A DNA stretch of 64,000 nucleotides from Naganishia liquefaciens (lineage: Eukaryota > Basidiomycota > Tremellomycetes > Filobasidiales > Filobasidiaceae), in the NCBI GenBank assembly GCA_013423385.1, contig BLZA01000010.1, positions 186,001 through 250,000 of the forward strand. Reading direction: 5' to 3'. The first letter of the stretch is position 1. Each line of letters begins with the position of its first letter. The position numbers and the translations under genes were made by a program. The notes beneath the pieces are model-generated. The model searched no databases and was not told the DNA's origin. It worked only from the letters and a program-made list of their open reading frames with translations. Positions 60,136 to 64,000 of this stretch are shown here, piece by piece.

Positions 60136-61533
60136 GCAAGGTTGAGGTACCGATTCTCAGCCAACAAACGCACAGGCCTGAGAATGAGCAGAAGGCAATC
60201 GGACTCGAGTGTCGGCATTCTCGTTGCCAACTCAGCTCCACGCGCTCCTCTCGCAATTGTACACCTCTATGATACGATATCTTGGCTTTGTGTTGCGGAA
60301 ACGCGCTCCCCCGCGGCGCAGAGTTGCGGCGCAGAGCGGGCGACCATATCGTCAGTATTGTCAATCGCTGAACACCCCTTTGCAGTATCATAAGGAGGTA
60401 GACCCAGGACTGTACTATCAGACTTGGAAGTAGTCCAGGAAGCTCCAGGCTGGCAACTTTTTTGTCCGGCTTCAAAACGTCAACATGTTCGAAGCGAATT
60501 TCCGAGTGCGCGATGAGGATTCTAAGTGAAAATTGTTGCATCAGAGGATGCTGCGACTGCGAACGATTTGAAACTTGTCCAGAATGCAGCGAGGCATTGA
60601 CCGGGATGACGCCTTGACAAGAAGGCAGGGCAGTGGCGGGCGGACGTTCTCGCCGCTTGCAGGATACGCGACTGACATAGGCGCGTTCGTGGTTCACGCA
60701 TACGAACTTTTGGACGCAACGGGTCTTGATTGGATCTCTGAGCACGGTCATTGTGAGCAAGCGCCGTTGAAGGACACAACTCGGCTGTGATATGAGAGGG
60801 TCGGTACTTTCCTGTATAAACTCTGGCCATAAGCAAGCGGCAACACACCGAGGCAGTGTTGAATTAAGCCCGCTTACAATTTGCACCCAATCACGAGTTG
60901 TTCAACGGCGGTTTTGGAGTTTCAAGATGGCTGAGTGACGGTGTTAACGATACCCAACTGAATTTCGAATCCCCGGTATCGGTGGGGAAAGAGATAGCCT
61001 AGACTCGCACTTAGAGAGCCTCGCGTGACATCGAACCCGAGGCCAGACCGTGTCCCAAATTCTGAAAGGCGATTCGAGCGCGTAACTCCAATGACTGATT
61101 ACGAAGAAGCCGGCCCAGACAGCCTCATCATACTGATAGCTATACAGTATTGAGCGGATCTTCTTTCTAGTACCATTGTGGCACGAGCCTTCTCGAGCGC
61201 CATATCTATGCTAGAATCAATGCCTCGCTCCACTTGCCATAGGATAAACAAAGTATGAAATCGTTGCCGCGAGAACGCTCCTTACTGTCCTGGTAGGCAT
61301 CTCTTATCGGTTGAACGTCCTAATCACGTTTTCCTTGATCAGTCGCAATCAAGGCGGGCCCATGTCGACGCAGATGCACCGAGACCTCTTGAGCTTCTAT
61401 GCCCATGTTTATGGATTTTCCTCACAGATACGAATGCGTCAATGCCTCAATTCCAACTATCAGACTGCGACCAAGTCGGGGCAACCTCGCCATTGTCTGA
61501 GATCAAAAGGATATGTAATACGATCCCACCGTC
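60136..61533. other. Intergenic, 1.4 kb
   Basis: Convergent space between the membrane orphan and DIP2. A 257-codon frame on the minus strand (60113-60886) starts inside the neighbouring gene's tail and has no domain signs. Nothing else seen. Confidence 0.4.
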
Positions 61534-64000
61534 CTACGCCCTGACGGCAACACGCTTCCGCTTCTTCATGCCATCTTCGATTCTCGCTCTGACCTTGTCC
61601 TCATCCAGGGCTTCCTCCTCCAGCATACTCGCCGTCTTGTTGGCGTCGTGCAGTCGCTTTATGAATTTTAGCGCTGCCATGTTGTACCCCATAGTCTCTT
61701 TTTGTTTCGTCAAGGCGGTCCGTAGATGTAGACGGATTTCCTGCAGCGTCTTTCGCATGATACGGTTGGAGACGATTTGATGATGATGTGTGCGCAACAG
61801 GAAGAAGAGTACCCGCGAGACGAGGGCGATGTTTGTTTCCTAGAATTTTCATCAGCTCTGCAATCATTGAGTTGATTGACCATACATACCGTTGCAGCCC
61901 ACATGCCCAGATATTCTAGCAGCGAGATGACCTGCTTGAAAGGCAGCACCAGTAGCGCATCCTCCATTTGTGCTGGCGGTACTTTCTCCATCACGCCCCT
62001 CACATAGTCTTCCGGCGACGGATTGCCCATCGCTATCAATGTCGGATTTCTCGTCGGAGGCATCAACGCCTCCTTGAGCTCGCCTGTCGTTCGTGCACGA
62101 CTATCTTCGTAATCGCGCATCAGAGCTCGATCGGCATCGGCCATTTCAATCGCCTCCATGATCTTTTCTCCGGCCATGAGCGTTTCGGCGGATTGCTTGG
62201 TAACGGCGGAAGCCTCGTCGGCTTCTGCATCGGCATCCGCGTCGGCTCCCTCAACGCCCCCGCCGATTCGTCCCGTATCGCGGTTCAGGGTTTCTGCGAC
62301 ATTGGACTCGTACATTTGCTCGAGCTCTCGCTCGCGTTCCTCTTCGAGGAATAGCTATGAATTCGGGTGAGTCTTGCACATCTGCTATTGAAGAAACTCG
62401 GATTACTCACTGGTTCATCCGTCTTTTCCCAGACGCGTATCGATTTGTCGTGCGAGCCCGACACTACAAATTCGCCGAAATGACTGACGGCGAGAGCCCA
62501 AACTTCGCCATGGTGGCCCTCGAATTTCTGGATCATTTCAAACTGCGCACATCGAGATCAGCATGAATTTGCCGTAGATGAACGGGCGAGAAAAAATACC
62601 TTGTCACCATCCCAGTACTTGATCAGCCGATCCTTGCCGACTGTCCAGAAGTAGTGGCTGTTTCGCTCAAACGCAATTTGCATGATGCTCTCTTCGTGCG
62701 CAAAGATTGACTTGTGACAGTCTCCAAAGTCGAGGCCCCAGATCTTGACGTTCTTGTCGGCCGAGCAAGTGATGATCAATTTTGAATCCGACGAGATGTC
62801 CATCGCGAGGACGGGAAGCTACGGTAGACTCATCAGCCAAGTGCGAAAATCTTTCCCCGCAAGACTCACCTTGTGGCCATAAAGCGACAAGAAAAACTTG
62901 AGCGTATCCTGGAAAAACACCTTGACGGTAGAGTCGAGCAAAGAGACGGCCAGCAGCCTGCCATCCGGCGAGTACTTGACAGCCAACACGTCATCCGTCA
63001 TCTTCAACGTCTTGACATGGACAAGCCCTATCTGCGACGTCTTGATCACGCGCTCCTCCCCAAGTCGCGTGATAATGCGACTGCCAGAGCCCGACTCGAC
63101 CTGCTTGGTCCGGATATCCCAAAACTTGACATCCTTGTCGGCGCTGCAAGTAACGAGTCCACCCTTGTCGGCGCGCAGGTCCATGCCCCAGATCGCGGCG
63201 GTATGAGCCTGGATGGATTCCAGCATGGACGAGGATGCTAGGTCGAAGAGTTCCAGGTGGCCCGATTTCGTGCCGACGAGGACCTGCAGCGAACCGTGTT
63301 AGCGAGACGGCGTGAGGCAATAGTCGTGGTACGTACGTGACGGTCGCCAGGCAAGAATGCACAGCAGATTGCATAACCGCACTCCATCGTTCTAATACAT
63401 GCGCCCGTCTTGAGATTCCAAATTTTGAGAGAACCTGCGGGACGATCAGCAATATGAAACAATGTTGCCACACCTCAAAAGTCCTCGCTTACCATTCGCG
63501 GCACTGGCCAACACCTGGTCATCCGAGCTGACACTCAGACATCTAACATCGGCACGATGACCCTGTCGCTCGAGCACATGCGTCCGCACGGGCTCAATTT
63601 GTCCCGACGACGAAGCCGCCTTGAGCTGACGGGCGGATTTGGAGCCGACGGCGTTGGCGATGGGCGGCGTAGGGATTGTATATGATTCGAGCGAGTTGTT
63701 TGACAGCGAGAGCAGGAGCTGAGGGGAGGCAGGGGTAAGCGGCCGTCATCGCGCCGATCGCCCTACACTTGGAGACTTACCTGGATTCCCTTGGATCCGT
63801 CATCCGACTCGACCAGGCTCAACCCGCGCACCTTTCCCCCCGCACGTACCACACACCAATCCGTCACGCGATCGAGCCATCCGTTCCGCTGCGGCTCCTC
63901 CTCCTCTGGCTCGACCGCGACCTGATGATCCCCTTGCTTTTCGCGCTTCTCCTTTTCCCGCTTCCGTCTGCGTGCGCGCTTGGCCTCGAGTTCCTCTTCG
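61534..64000 (-). CDS. DIP2: Dip2/Utp12 (WDR3), SSU processome WD40 protein, 5' part outside window
   Basis: A component of the UtpB subcomplex of the small-subunit processome, needed for 18S rRNA processing in the nucleolus. The gene enters from beyond 64000 and ends at 61534. Many WD40 blades are visible: [95 protein letters not shown], then a blade with [20 protein letters not shown]. The Utp12 C-terminal region follows: [72 protein letters not shown], with a basic end [10 protein letters not shown]. Exons are short. The first blades lie outside. Confidence 0.95.

Noticed and set aside
60113-60886. 257-codon minus frame in the gap before DIP2
   Set aside because: No recognisable motif; overlaps the 3' end of a better gene.

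Overview
The window is nuclear DNA from a fungus with a compact genome. Genes are close together on both strands and split by many short introns, mostly about 45-75 nt with GTAAGT/GTGAGT-like donors. The content is fungal: Zn2Cys6 regulators with fungal-specific domains, a Fox2-type two-dehydrogenase beta-oxidation protein, Pex13, Dip2/Utp12, NudE and Cox20. The intron density and the feel of the proteins suggest a basidiomycete (Pucciniomycotina or Ustilaginomycotina more than mushrooms). That placement is inference; no marker gene in the window decides it. I saw no rRNA, no convincing tRNA, no CRISPR array and no recognisable transposon or virus-like element.

Layout. 0.7-5.8 kb: an R3H-domain protein and a serine-rich orphan. 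6.3-9.9 kb: bystin/ENP1 and dolichol-phosphate mannose synthase DPM1, divergent. 10.5-16.6 kb: a Ser/Thr-rich single-pass membrane protein facing a large Zn2Cys6 regulator. 17.5-22.6 kb: a DUF3140-type protein, a mitochondrial orphan, a probable Pol I factor (Rrn11/TAF1A-like) and COQ7. 22.9-30.9 kb: a likely sugar-acid catabolic neighbourhood with L-rhamnonate dehydratase, a Zn2Cys6 regulator, a cupin and a DHDPS-family 2-keto-3-deoxy-acid aldolase. 31.4-42.8 kb: FOX2 (ending in the peroxisomal signal AKL), COX20, mitochondrial isoleucyl-tRNA synthetase and the TFIIH subunit TFB1. 43.1-47.5 kb: a six-exon gene for a roughly 1,376-residue secreted or membrane protein built from three unrelated tandem repeats, with no family I recognise. 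47.5-51.8 kb: about 4.3 kb without a credible gene. 51.8-58.6 kb: PEX13 (with an unusually long intron full of short repeats), a NudE homologue and RPS8. 59.5-60.1 kb: a small orphan with an N-terminal hydrophobic segment. 61.5 kb to the edge: DIP2/UTP12, which runs off the window.

How the genes relate. Most are ordinary housekeeping genes: ribosome biogenesis (ENP1, DIP2, RPS8, the Pol I factor), mitochondria (COQ7, COX20, ISM1) and peroxisomes (FOX2, PEX13). The set at 22.9-30.9 kb looks functionally linked. A dehydratase makes a 2-keto-3-deoxy acid, an aldolase can split one, and a regulator divergent from the dehydratase could control both. The most unfamiliar items are the triple-repeat membrane protein, the repeat-filled PEX13 intron, and a set of unusual introns (two GC-AG, one of 32 nt, one of 60 nt that keeps frame). 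Exon coordinates were derived by hand from splice signals and frame. Models whose spliced length divides by three and matches a family are the most reliable.
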